Of a DNA stretch of 64,000 bases, positions 7,931-17,447 are shown piece by piece. The stretch comes from Huiozyma naganishii CBS 8797. Lineage: Eukaryota; Ascomycota; Saccharomycetes; Saccharomycetales; Saccharomycetaceae. Below the pieces are notes generated by a model. It worked only from the letters and a program-made list of their open reading frames with translations. It did no database searches and had not been told where the DNA came from. The stretch covers positions 372,001-436,000 of the forward strand of contig NC_035930.1 of NCBI RefSeq assembly GCF_000348985.1. The letters are read 5' to 3'. Within the stretch, counting starts at the first letter, position 1; every line of letters starts with the position of its first letter. The translations under genes were made by a program, and so were the position numbers.

Positions 7931-10141
7931 TCAGGAGGCAACGATGCTCTGGTACGAGGTGTAGACGGTAGCGAGGGTGCCGAAAACGATGAGTAGTTTG
8001 TCGAACGTGGCCAGCAGCATCATAGACCCCTGGGGCTTCGTTGACCCCCGCGTGCAGCACTTTAGGTGCAACATCGGCGGGATCACGTACACCAGGGGCA
8101 GACAGCACAGCGAGCCGATCACAGCGACGACTTTGTCCAGGTAATCGATCCCGCAGTACGCAAACAGGACCACGAGGAACACGATCGCAGACCGCACGAG
8201 ATTCTTCAGCCATTTCACACGCCAACTCAGCTTGCCCGAGTTCGGACGGTACCTTACGCGCGTCGTCTGCGCCTGCGAGTCCCGCTCGTAGATCTTGATG
8301 AACTGCGGGAACACTTTGTTTTCTATGATCTTGATCGCTGGGTACAGCTGCAGTGGTGTCGAGAGCATGATTGCCATCGAATAGAACAATTGGATGAGCA
8401 GAACGAAGACGTTCCCCTGGGGAAGATTCAAAAGGATAACGGTCTGCACGGAGGAACCGTACGCTAGGTACCCGATTGTTGCTACGGAGATAAACAGACA
8501 GGTCGCCGTGAGGATCACAAGTTTTAACACTAGCGGGAACTTCTCAGGGTGCCTCATCGTATCTTGCACGGGGATGATCAGGCCGATCCCCTCGAACGCA
8601 AAAATGGCTGTCCCAATGAAGAGAGACCACCGCTCGTGGTTCACCCCAAAGATGATCCCCTCTGCAACTTTCATCCCTGAATCAATGAACAGCTGCTTTG
8701 CCGTGAAGAATAAGACGATGACAAGCCCTGCCATGATAAAGAAATTTGCGACCAACGACGGGAGCGACAGTTTCGATATGTTCCTAACAAACGAAAGCGG
8801 GACGTACACAACCAACTGGAAAAGCATAATCATGGGCAAGTTTATGTCCGAGACGTGGAACACGTTCTCGACAAACGCGGACAGATTCTTCGCTGTGAAG
8901 ATCATGTACGCTCCAGAAAACCCTACCTGTGTCGATACAATGGCGAACAATATTACGAATTTCAACCAAGGTCCGTACAACTTCAACCCAATGTCACCAA
9001 AGGACTTCACTTTAGTGGCAATTTTCGACTCGATCAAAATGTAGTAGCACCAGTACGAATACACGCCAAAGAATACGAGCATCGCTATCGAGAACAGTAA
9101 CCCACCGTTGGCAAAACCGCTTGGAAGGAACAGAACACCGGTCCCAATGAACGACTTCAGCAACAAAAGAAACACTTTCCCCGTTGACGCTGTGCCCCTG
9201 ACCTCAGAAACAAGTGCTTTCACACTTGCAACAGGTAGCAATGGGTTATCCTCATTGATCGACGCCCTCAAGGGACCATCCTGGTCATCAGAGTAAAAAT
9301 CGTCGTCGAAGGACTCACCGGCAAAATTACCGTAGATATACAAGAACTCCAAGAAGTTCCGCGTCAGGAAAGGTACATTGTCCATTGCATCGGAGTGCGT
9401 ATTCGATTCAAGAGACACGGGCGTCAACTCCCTCGATGGATGCGACCTCTGTTTCGTCAATCCGCTGCCATAGCTCCGCTGACTCTGGTCGTTCCTCAAT
9501 TTATTGACAATATATTCCCTTCTAAAACCACCGGGGACATTGATCCCACTGGCGGCAGACTGTCGTCTCTTTCTCTCCGCAGTGAACTCAACGTCTTCCA
9601 TCGTTTGTGGGACTTTTGTGTCACCACTTTTAGTCGAGTTCGCAGTAAGTCTATAAATATCCCGTGTAATATCACCACCAGCTTTGCTCAAGTGAGGATC
9701 TGCGCTTGAGCTGGGCGTCAAACTATTAACATCTGGAACTGGGCGTTGCAAATCGTTACCCCTATCAGACGTTTCTAGCGCAATGCTCGAACTCGGGTTA
9801 AGGTAATTCTCCCTGACGCTGTTGATGATCTCATTCTCATCGTTCTCATCTTGTGTCCTAAAATTAGGGGACCTCATATTTACCATAGTAGACGCTTGAA
9901 AGCTTCTACCACTTACACTGTCCAGTATATTCTGATCACCGGATGTAACCGATGCTCTCAAAATAGAACCACGCCTGCTGGCTAGGGATTGTCGTATGAT
10001 AGCACTCGGCCTCCTCCTCGAGCCGTTCGGAATATTGATGTTAGAACTTCTAACTGATGATGATACCAAGTTCGAATTTCCAGTCAAGGAGGACTTATCA
10101 GCCCTTGGATCTTGGTACGATAACGGCGTAGCCTCCACCAT
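7931..10141 (-). CDS. AVT4: Avt4-type vacuolar amino-acid transporter (AAAP family)
   Basis: 736 residues. The first ~300 form a Ser/Asn/Arg-rich cytoplasmic domain. The amino-acid/auxin permease core then begins at GKVFLLLLKSFIGTGVLFLPSG, the standard first-helix motif of the AVT group. Around ten to eleven hydrophobic segments can be counted up to the C-terminus. Known role of Avt3/Avt4: export of neutral and basic amino acids from the vacuole lumen to the cytosol. It could be AVT3 or AVT4 by sequence; its place between MIC27 and POL1 matches AVT4 (YNL101W). The ATG at 10141 is the first in frame, and the product is close in length to the S. cerevisiae protein. Confidence 0.92.
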   Translation of the reverse strand: MVEATPLSYQDPRADKSSLTGNSNLVSSSVRSSNINIPNGSRRRPSAIIRQSLASRRGSILRASVTSGDQNILDSVSGRSFQASTMVNMRSPNFRTQDENDENEIINSVRENYLNPSSSIALETSDRGNDLQRPVPDVNSLTPSSSADPHLSKAGGDITRDIYRLTANSTKSGDTKVPQTMEDVEFTAERKRRQSAASGINVPGGFRREYIVNKLRNDQSQRSYGSGLTKQRSHPSRELTPVSLESNTHSDAMDNVPFLTRNFLEFLYIYGNFAGESFDDDFYSDDQDGPLRASINEDNPLLPVASVKALVSEVRGTASTGKVFLLLLKSFIGTGVLFLPSGFANGGLLFSIAMLVFFGVYSYWCYYILIESKIATKVKSFGDIGLKLYGPWLKFVILFAIVSTQVGFSGAYMIFTAKNLSAFVENVFHVSDINLPMIMLFQLVVYVPLSFVRNISKLSLPSLVANFFIMAGLVIVLFFTAKQLFIDSGMKVAEGIIFGVNHERWSLFIGTAIFAFEGIGLIIPVQDTMRHPEKFPLVLKLVILTATCLFISVATIGYLAYGSSVQTVILLNLPQGNVFVLLIQLFYSMAIMLSTPLQLYPAIKIIENKVFPQFIKIYERDSQAQTTRVRYRPNSGKLSWRVKWLKNLVRSAIVFLVVLFAYCGIDYLDKVVAVIGSLCCLPLVYVIPPMLHLKCCTRGSTKPQGSMMLLATFDKLLIVFGTLATVYTSYQSIVAS

Positions 10142-10500
10142 CGTCTCAATTGTAAGCTCTTTGTTGATCTTTCAAACGCAACAAAATGACCTAAATGGTA
10201 AATCCGCTACAAATATGACTTCTATCTGAATGAGAAGAGTTGTCGGGGCAAAGATGGAATTGATGATCTCAAATGTGACTGATAAACTGGATCATTAAAC
10301 TGTTACGTAGTTCCCACTCAAAAAGAAAAATTGTATGGAAAAATGAGGCTCAAGCGCAAAAATCACCGATAGAGAGAGGCACGGCTGATCTGTTTATGGG
10401 AAAACACCTTTGCACATCGGCGAATGCACTTGTACATTTGAAAAGGTTCTTTTCGGTCTATCTAGATGCTATGTATGGTGTAATGTCCTATCTTATATTT
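10142..10500. promoter_or_regulatory. AVT4 upstream region and POL1 3' flank
   Basis: 359 bp between the AVT4 start and the POL1 stop, both genes on the minus strand. It is A+T-rich and contains no convincing open frame or RNA gene. It must hold the POL1 polyadenylation signals and the AVT4 promoter, but no recognised binding site stands out. Confidence 0.4.
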
Positions 10501-13500
10501 TCAATTGGTCATGAAATCAAATATACCTCCCATGTCAACGTACCGACGACCACAGTTGCTCAGGTACTTTTCTATGACAGCACGGTTGATTTCAAATAGT
10601 TCCCTGTTCTGCTCCGTCAAGACCATTACGGATGACTCCGATAACTTTTCCTTCGGATAGTCCTTATCTCCCTCGTAATACACAGCTTTCAGCTCTTGCT
10701 TCTTATTTTTGGCACAATCAAAGAGGGACTCGAAGTATAGTAGCTGGTTGTACAGCTGCTTATCCGAATACCTATACCTCATTACGCCAGTACATCCCTC
10801 GTTCAGACAACGCTTACCGAAGACCGAAATCTGTCTAGTGACGTTGCCACAAGTCATGTCATCGCAAACCAACCAGCCCGCATAGTACAGAGATATGTGC
10901 GCTCTGATTATACTTTCCAACTGGCATGACAGTTGTATTGGAGTAAAAATATGTTCACATTTCTTACACTGCAGCCCATTGTAGCACATTTGATAGAAGT
11001 TGGACGCAATAACACCACCAAATACAAATTGTTGGGAGCAATTTGGACAGTGTAGCTCCAAATTAGAGGAATCTTTGAACCGTTCCATATCCGAAATCGT
11101 AGTCTCTAAAGGTTGTAGACTGTTGCTTCCATGACCATTAGCATCGTCGCTCGCTCTAATCAAGTATTTCTTACTGTCCAGTCCTAATGCTTGACTCAAA
11201 CGGACGACATCAAACCCTTCTATCCTTTCGAGAAGTCTTTCCACGGGGGAGAAAATTTGCTTCTCCAGGTAGTACTCAGGATCTGGCTGTAAATTGTTAC
11301 TCTTATCCATAACATCGTTCAGTGCAAACGCCCTTTCGGCTGGGTGGGACCGCTCGCCGCTTTTCTCGTCCTCAAGTTTAGGTTTCGTGATAATGAAAGT
11401 AATAACGTTTCCAGCTTTAACTAGTTTTCCGGCTTTCCGCATCTTCAACGCCACTTGGACAGCGGGCATCGTTTTACCCCCAGGGTATGCGGTAGGATCT
11501 TTGGATATCTTTGTGTTAATTTTATACTTGTCAATTCTAATCTCATTGTTTTCCATCTTCGTCTTAATGTCTTCAAGGTACTCGTATACTTCCTGAAGTG
11601 CCGTCTCTGGATCTTTATCAGATAGCACGGTACTCAAGACATGCGTCGAGACATCCTTGGACAGCGGACTGAACTCACGACGTCTCATATCCAGACCCTT
11701 GACTTCCAACTTAACATGTTCCACGCCTGCCTTATTGATTGTGACATTCAAGGCTGCGTATTTCTTTTTGGCGTGAAGGAGCAACTTCTTAAAAACGTTA
11801 TCAATATCAATCTCCAAAAGTTTGTACCGTTCGTTAACCAGTTTCTTAAAATTCTCCCCAATCTTGATAGCGTCTGCGTAACTTTCACACCCAGTGTCAA
11901 TCATAACAGAGTCTGTGTCACCGTAGACAACAACAAGTCCCATGGTTTCCGCAAGTTGCCTCGTGTTCATCAAAACCTCTCTACCTTTGTTAGTAACTAA
12001 CATTGCCAGGGGCTTGGCATAGAATCTACTGTTCACATAACCCAAACAACCGTACATGGAGTTGGCTGTCAACTTCAGTGCTTGTTGTCTGATATCACAC
12101 TGAACATATTTATGGGGATCCTTCTCCGTTTTCATTACTTTCTTGACCTCACGACGACGTTCGACAAGATTTGCCAATAATCTGGGTAAAACACCCTGAT
12201 TTTTGTCATCAGAGGGCACAGTGGGCAACTCGTCAATATCTTGCAAGTTCCGGTCTACAGTGGTAAAACAAATGTTGAACTCCTGGATAATCGATGGGTA
12301 CAAAGAATTGAAATCCATCACCAGAACATAATTTTTATGCAGCCCCTTTTCGGGCTCGAAAACTAGACCACCTTGGTACTTGGCCTTTTTAGAGGAACCC
12401 AAAGCTGTTGTTTCGGTATCCTCATCACCTTTCTCGTTTCTTTGCATTTGCATCTGCCTTTGATTTCTCATCTTTTGGGTTTCCTTATCCGGAACTATGT
12501 AGCCGTTCTTAGAGAATTCGTGCAGTAGAATATATTCGTTTCTACCAGCACGGGTACCCCCTAATGTTTGCGACCACGCATTGCCCGCAAGGTTAGTTAA
12601 CTGTTTCGTCAGAGACAGCAGTTGTATCCTAAACGACACCTCGGCGGCAATCATAGAATTTGCAACGTTTTCCTGTAGCGCCATGTTCAAGTTAGAGGCA
12701 TCATCCTGGTACCGTGGATCTGTGTAATTAATGTCTAATGTTTTATGGTCTTTGTTGCATGTAACCATGTACATTTCCCGTAGGTCCCAACTCTGGCATT
12801 TCGGCGTTAACGATTGTCCCATTTCGTTTGCTATGTCACATATCAGTCTCCCAGATACCAAATCACGTATAAAAAAGCTGTTCATACTGGCATGACTCTT
12901 CCCGAACTTATCAGGCCAAACTTTTCTCACTCTACGTCCTAGAGCGCTAAAGGTGGGTATCTTGAATTCGTGTATTCTATGGACCAAAATATCCAGGTAA
13001 ACTGTTTCTAGTCTGTGCCCAATTAGAACATCCGGGTCAGCCACTTTGACCATAGCACAGAAACACGATAACAGCGTTTTTTCGTTGTTAAACAAACGTA
13101 AAGTCCCAGGTAGCTTTTGCTGAGCAAGCTTAGCAAGTCCTATTGGGAAATTGTTTCCCTGAGGAGGCCTTACCAAAGTCACAACACTTTCAGGCTTTAT
13201 GTCTTCCGGAATGGGTTTATCCAACGAAATGTTGTTGTATTTGGATAGTGTGATCGCGACAATTTCTTGTTTGTTAACCTTTGAGTTCATTACAGTTTGG
13301 ATGGAGATGGACATACCGTTTAGTTCAGGCACATCGCTAGTATTGATTGGCTGAACATCTCGTGGACTGGCTACCGCGACCTCGATAGCACAGTGGGAGG
13401 CGTTTTGTAAGGCTTTGAAATCGGCGTTTTTTATCTCTAGCCAGCAGGGTCCCATTACATTGTTTTGGACAACAAAGCTCTCCACGATGTTGGCATTCCC

Positions 13501-14895
13501 ACCGAAAACGTGGGAAAAATTGTCGCTGCTTAGATCGGGAGGCAGGAGGTCGTGACTGCACTTGGGTGTTTCGTATGGAAGCAGGACCTTCAGGTACTCC
13601 TTTTCGTGAGGGATATCCGGTAGTTCAAATGCATATTTTTTTGATTCTGGTTTGGCACGAATGTTGTTTAGTCCGTATTTGTCCATGAGTAACGGCAGAA
13701 TCTCTTCTTCGATATCTGCAGCAGACTTCCCGTCTCTAGGTAAAAAGTATAGCTCTCTACACAGACCGTTGATTTGGACCATGGCAGATACCATTGTGCC
13801 GTCCAAAGCTTTGGCCTTCCCGTATAGGACCAAGCTGTTGTTAACCTCGGCAAAGTCAAGCCAAAACATCTCGAAAGAGTTACCAGTGTTAGATTCTACC
13901 ATTTGAGATTCGGTATACTTGTTTGCAAAAGTCAACGGCTCGCTTGTTGAGGTCTGTGGAGTATTGCTTGACAGCGAACCTTCTTTGTTTTTCAAATCGA
14001 TGAAACCAACGGGTGTCCCTGGAGCAGTGACAAAGGGCGATGAATTAGGGTTGCTCCTGGGGTTCAACGTTACCTGTCTAGACGTAGTGACACTTCTCAT
14101 CGGTCTCTTTTTAAAGACAAGTTCTTCATCACTGTCGTCGTCGTCGTCCAGACTTACTGGGACAGTTTTCTTGAGCGGACTTGTAGACGTCGATGATACT
14201 GGTTTTTTAGTCATTGTTGGAGAGTTTTCAACGTCGTTTAGAAGATCGTCAAAATCTGTAATGTCATGTTTAGCTTTAGACACCTGATTCCTGAGCGGGG
14301 AGGAGTTCAACCTCAACTCGTATGCTGCAGAGTTATCATTTTTTTGCCTCTTTACAGTGTTCGAAAAGCTTGAATCTGTGTCCTGACTTCTTTTGAAAGA
14401 TTCCTGCGGGGATGAGGGAAGTCTAGCAGGAATGACTCGGTGCAGGGCAGGTTTTGTCTCAGTTGCATCGAATTCTCCTAGAATGTCATCGAAGTTGTCG
14501 ATAGCAAGTGTTTTTTTCTGAAGGTTTGCCGCTTTTTTGGAGTGCTGTGCACGTAACATGCTCCCAATTGCATTTTTACTTTGGACGCTGGTTTTCTTCT
14601 TCTTATCCTTTGGCGCCTTTTTATGCTTAGCGTTGTCGCCCTCGTCGCTTTCACCGGAGTAGTATTCCTCAGCCTCCTCGACCCCGCGATCGATATATCC
14701 CTCGCCGTCATCGTCTACAACAAAATCGTCCTGCAGCAGCTCCTGCCGCTTCCTTTTCTTATACTCGTTCTCATCGACTTCATCGTACAGCTGAACATCG
14801 TTGTCCTCATCGCTGCTGTGGGAGTAACCGTGGTCTTGTTTACCTCTGCGCGCCGCCTGAAGCTTCCTCAGCTTCTCCAGTTTGTCGCTGCTCAT
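10501..14895 (-). CDS. POL1: Pol1, catalytic subunit of DNA polymerase alpha-primase
   Basis: 1464 residues, against about 1468 in S. cerevisiae. The N-terminus (MSSDKLEKLRKLQAARRGK) is conserved. Near residue 135 lies DNFDDILGEF, matching the peptide by which yeast Pol1 binds Ctf4. Family-B motifs follow in order: motif A DFNSLYPSIIQEFN (about 859), motif B KLTANSMYGCLGY (about 940) and motif C YGDTDSVMI (about 990). The C-terminal domain carries two zinc modules (CPNC..CKKC near 1285-1310; CDDMTCG..CLNEGC near 1330-1370) that bind the B subunit and primase. Role: initiates Okazaki fragments by extending RNA primers. MCB elements in the upstream region indicate G1/S control. No frame break is seen. 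Confidence 0.98.
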   Translation of the reverse strand: MSSDKLEKLRKLQAARRGKQDHGYSHSSDEDNDVQLYDEVDENEYKKRKRQELLQDDFVVDDDGEGYIDRGVEEAEEYYSGESDEGDNAKHKKAPKDKKKKTSVQSKNAIGSMLRAQHSKKAANLQKKTLAIDNFDDILGEFDATETKPALHRVIPARLPSSPQESFKRSQDTDSSFSNTVKRQKNDNSAAYELRLNSSPLRNQVSKAKHDITDFDDLLNDVENSPTMTKKPVSSTSTSPLKKTVPVSLDDDDDSDEELVFKKRPMRSVTTSRQVTLNPRSNPNSSPFVTAPGTPVGFIDLKNKEGSLSSNTPQTSTSEPLTFANKYTESQMVESNTGNSFEMFWLDFAEVNNSLVLYGKAKALDGTMVSAMVQINGLCRELYFLPRDGKSAADIEEEILPLLMDKYGLNNIRAKPESKKYAFELPDIPHEKEYLKVLLPYETPKCSHDLLPPDLSSDNFSHVFGGNANIVESFVVQNNVMGPCWLEIKNADFKALQNASHCAIEVAVASPRDVQPINTSDVPELNGMSISIQTVMNSKVNKQEIVAITLSKYNNISLDKPIPEDIKPESVVTLVRPPQGNNFPIGLAKLAQQKLPGTLRLFNNEKTLLSCFCAMVKVADPDVLIGHRLETVYLDILVHRIHEFKIPTFSALGRRVRKVWPDKFGKSHASMNSFFIRDLVSGRLICDIANEMGQSLTPKCQSWDLREMYMVTCNKDHKTLDINYTDPRYQDDASNLNMALQENVANSMIAAEVSFRIQLLSLTKQLTNLAGNAWSQTLGGTRAGRNEYILLHEFSKNGYIVPDKETQKMRNQRQMQMQRNEKGDEDTETTALGSSKKAKYQGGLVFEPEKGLHKNYVLVMDFNSLYPSIIQEFNICFTTVDRNLQDIDELPTVPSDDKNQGVLPRLLANLVERRREVKKVMKTEKDPHKYVQCDIRQQALKLTANSMYGCLGYVNSRFYAKPLAMLVTNKGREVLMNTRQLAETMGLVVVYGDTDSVMIDTGCESYADAIKIGENFKKLVNERYKLLEIDIDNVFKKLLLHAKKKYAALNVTINKAGVEHVKLEVKGLDMRRREFSPLSKDVSTHVLSTVLSDKDPETALQEVYEYLEDIKTKMENNEIRIDKYKINTKISKDPTAYPGGKTMPAVQVALKMRKAGKLVKAGNVITFIITKPKLEDEKSGERSHPAERAFALNDVMDKSNNLQPDPEYYLEKQIFSPVERLLERIEGFDVVRLSQALGLDSKKYLIRASDDANGHGSNSLQPLETTISDMERFKDSSNLELHCPNCSQQFVFGGVIASNFYQMCYNGLQCKKCEHIFTPIQLSCQLESIIRAHISLYYAGWLVCDDMTCGNVTRQISVFGKRCLNEGCTGVMRYRYSDKQLYNQLLYFESLFDCAKNKKQELKAVYYEGDKDYPKEKLSESSVMVLTEQNRELFEINRAVIEKYLSNCGRRYVDMGGIFDFMTN

Positions 14896-15148
14896 GGGGA
14901 ACGGTGTCGGTTTGGTCTGCCTCTGGTACGGGATGAGCTTGAAGAAGTTATCGAACGCGTAAACGCGAACTATTTTTGTTTTTATATTGAATTAGTATAT
15001 TTTTTTTGTTGCAAATAAAAAGCGCGTCTCGCGATCCGGACCACTAACAGATCCACTGGACGCGCGTTATCCCCTACACCAAGGAACAATTACAATTATA
15101 TATATGTGTGTGTGTAGATACTTATATATCTGTGGTGCGGTGGTTGTG
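14896..15148 (-). promoter_or_regulatory. POL1 promoter with MCB (ACGCGT) elements
   Basis: A perfect MluI cell-cycle box ACGCGT lies at 14955-14960, 60 bp before the POL1 ATG. ACGCGA follows at 14963-14968, and a further GCGCGT and ACGCGCGT lie near 15022 and 15060. MCBs bind MBF (Mbp1-Swi6) and drive late-G1 expression of replication genes; POL1 is a classic target in S. cerevisiae. The sites are seen directly; binding is inferred. A short TG/TA dinucleotide run lies at about 15096-15117. Confidence 0.75.
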
Positions 15149-16786
15149 TTACAAGTTCTCGTCTGAGATATTCTTGAGCAGTTTCTGTTTGATCGATTCA
15201 GCCTTCTCTATGCCCTCTGACTCCACTGAGTTCATAACGAGGTTTTTGAGCAGCTTGTTCTCCAGTTCGAGAGTGTGGATTCTCTGCTGCAACGAGCTGG
15301 CCAGTTCGTTCAACTCCTTCAGCGATTTTTCCAGTTCCTTCTCCTTCTGTCTCTTTTTCACTGGGGGTCTCTGTACTGTGTGAGCGTCTTCTTGTTCAGG
15401 TTCCAGCAGCGGCCTCTTCTTTGCGTGTGACTGCTGGTCCAGCTTGTTCTTCAGTTCGTTGAGTCGCTTGTTGCTCGACTCGATCAGCGAGGATATGTAT
15501 GTCGACTCGTTTTCCTGAGCGAACCGTTCCTTTTCCTTAGCAAGCCCGAGTATCACGGATACGCTGCGCTTCAATGGGTCGCTATCGTCAAGGTCATTCA
15601 CGCGGGAGTGCAGTTCGCCGTCCGAGGGCGCCTGTGTCAACGACCTGCCCTGCTCGTGGTACGCCAAGATTGCAGATAGAGCCTGTATCTGCTCCGCATT
15701 GAACCCCGCATCGGTCAAAGTCTCCTGTATGCCACGCGGTATTTCGATAGTGGGCAGGAGCGCCACCAATGTGTCTGTTGGGATCTTTGAGTAGTCTGGC
15801 AGTTTGATCTGTGCCTCTGTCGTCGCCGCTGGGGTTGCTTCCTCGTCGTCTTCGCGTCTCGCGGCCAGCACGTTGTTCAAAGAGGACGATACGGACGGGG
15901 TGTGTCTCCTGTGCGGCAGCAGCGGGTCTATCACGCTCTCTGTTTTGTTGGATTCGCCTATCTCGTAGTTGGTGAACCCTCCGTGGTCTGGTGAGCCTGC
16001 CGCGTTGGTGGTTGACGGAGGTGTATTGGAGAGTGCTGCCCTAGGAGATGTATGCTCTGAGGAGAAAGAGGTGACTTCGACATCCGTCTGTACGTCGTCC
16101 TTCGCAGTTGCATCGTCGTCCCGCCTGGCGAGTTTCCTCTTGTTGGCGGAAAACCTGGACTTCGAATGGCTGTACTGCGACGTCAAGAACGTGTTTCTTC
16201 TCTGCGTCAAGAAATGTGAGTCCTTCTTCACACCGTCATCGTCATCGCTGTTTTCTGCCTCGTCCTCGTCGTCCTCGCCGTCTTCACCACCACTACCACC
16301 ACCGCCGGCCCTCAGTGGTTTATCCTCATCTGGGAAAACGAAGGCATCATCTGCAAATGCACTCAATTCAGCGGCCAGTTGTTCGTCAAGACCGAAAGTG
16401 GAAGTTGAGTTACCGCCCGGTAATTGCTGCAGAGCGTTATTCGGGTCCATCGTGTGTGTACCGTTACTGTCACCACCAGCATTCGGAGCAGACTCGTTCA
16501 AGATCCACGAGTCCAGGTTCATGAAGTCCTGCGACACGGTAGGCATGAAGTTATCGACGTATGCCAGTTGTTCCAGCAGGATGTTCGGAGTGATATTAGC
16601 ACCGTCCAGCTCACTCAGCGACGCGTGTTCCGTACCAAACACATCCGTTGGGGCCGCCATTGGATCTGCTGTTGTCTGTGCCGCTGCCGTTGCACCAGTA
16701 GGAGGATCTTTAGTCCTCTGAGTCACGTCACCATCTGTCTCTGCATCCTTCCCGTACAAGTTGACAAACTCGTTGTTGTAGTCCAT
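15149..16786 (-). CDS. MET4: Met4, bZIP-family transcriptional activator of sulfur metabolism
   Basis: 545 residues from the ATG at 16786 (MDYNNEFVNLYGK); S. cerevisiae Met4 is longer (about 670), so this one is shortened mainly in low-complexity linkers. The N-terminal acidic part should contain the activation region. A Gly/Asp/Glu-rich stretch lies at about 165-185. The conserved block with LVALLPTIEIP and EQIQALSAILAYHE sits at about 345-385. The C-terminal leucine-zipper region (LQQRIHTLELENKLLKNLV) is strongly Met4-like. Known role: recruited to DNA by Cbf1/Met28 or Met31/Met32 to induce sulfate-assimilation genes, and restrained by SCF-Met30 ubiquitination. It is divergent from LEU4; the shared intergenic region has a Cbf1-type TCACGTG. 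Confidence 0.92.
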   Translation of the reverse strand: MDYNNEFVNLYGKDAETDGDVTQRTKDPPTGATAAAQTTADPMAAPTDVFGTEHASLSELDGANITPNILLEQLAYVDNFMPTVSQDFMNLDSWILNESAPNAGGDSNGTHTMDPNNALQQLPGGNSTSTFGLDEQLAAELSAFADDAFVFPDEDKPLRAGGGGSGGEDGEDDEDEAENSDDDDGVKKDSHFLTQRRNTFLTSQYSHSKSRFSANKRKLARRDDDATAKDDVQTDVEVTSFSSEHTSPRAALSNTPPSTTNAAGSPDHGGFTNYEIGESNKTESVIDPLLPHRRHTPSVSSSLNNVLAARREDDEEATPAATTEAQIKLPDYSKIPTDTLVALLPTIEIPRGIQETLTDAGFNAEQIQALSAILAYHEQGRSLTQAPSDGELHSRVNDLDDSDPLKRSVSVILGLAKEKERFAQENESTYISSLIESSNKRLNELKNKLDQQSHAKKRPLLEPEQEDAHTVQRPPVKKRQKEKELEKSLKELNELASSLQQRIHTLELENKLLKNLVMNSVESEGIEKAESIKQKLLKNISDENL

Positions 16787-16973
16787 CTTTGTTGCTGTTA
16801 TTTTGTGGCCCTCTTCAAAACAGATTTGTCCCAATACACGCTACTCCTGACAGTTCAACAGAGCAATAGCAGAACCGGTGCGCTTCTCTTGTGCAACGCC
16901 AGCGAGAGGTCCCGGTAACAACTGAAACTTTTACACAATTTTCCACAAACTTTTCTGTCAAAAATATCGAAAG

Positions 16974-16980
16974 TCACGTG
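16974..16980. promoter_or_regulatory. TCACGTG, Cbf1-type E-box
   Basis: TCACGTG fits the Cbf1 consensus (RTCACRTG core). It lies 188 bp upstream of MET4 and 468 bp upstream of LEU4. Cbf1 recruits Met4 at sulfur genes, so a site next to MET4 could give feedback. A single 7-bp site can occur by chance. Confidence 0.5.
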
Positions 16981-17161
16981 TCCCAAAGCACCAAAGTGTG
17001 GAGACACCAAACAAGAGCTGGTCACCGGCCTGGAAGAGGACCCTCTGGGCACCAACCCCGTCGCACTAGACAGAGACACCCCAGCGTATCAGCACCTCAC
17101 GCGAAGACCCGGCACCTCGACGTCAACGACCACCTCGACCACCTCCAGAGGCAGAAACCCT

Positions 17162-17171
17162 CCGGTACCGG
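17162..17171 (+). promoter_or_regulatory. CCGGTACCGG, Leu3 binding palindrome upstream of LEU4
   Basis: This is a perfect 10-bp palindrome fitting the Leu3 consensus CCGGNNCCGG. It lies 277 bp upstream of the LEU4 start. Leu3 represses LEU genes without alpha-isopropylmalate and activates them with it; that metabolite is the product of the enzyme encoded by LEU4. Site and target gene together make a functional role very likely. Confidence 0.85.
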
Positions 17172-17447
17172 CCACTCGAGAAAACCGCCGGACTTTGCGA
17201 TCACCGCTTTCGGCGAAACTGGCACTCTCTCGAGACTCGGTTTGCCGTACCAGAGAGAGTGTGTGTGTGAGTGAGAGTGTGAGTAATACTTTGCGCTCGA
17301 CACTGCCCAGGTCTGTGCCGTTTCTCTCTCGGTATATAAAGTGAAGAGTGAGAGGGCTGTGTTTCTTGTAAGGTGGTATTACCGTTTCTTCTTCTTGTTA
17401 CGTTGAAGACGCTGCACTGAGCACTCACAAAGTAACTTTCTTGCAGT

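Larger units (their letters stand above)
16787..17447. promoter_or_regulatory. Divergent MET4/LEU4 control region
   Basis: 661 bp with no gene. Recognised elements are a Cbf1-type E-box (16974-16980), a perfect Leu3 palindrome (17162-17171) and a TATA box TATATAAA (17333-17340) about 108 bp before the LEU4 ATG. Short GTGTGAGAG-type repeats lie near 17256-17285. The rest shows nothing that can be named. Confidence 0.7.

Noticed and set aside
15969..16721. 250-codon plus-strand frame inside MET4
   Set aside because: Antisense to MET4; the Ser-rich protein mirrors the acidic, low-complexity coding of the real gene.
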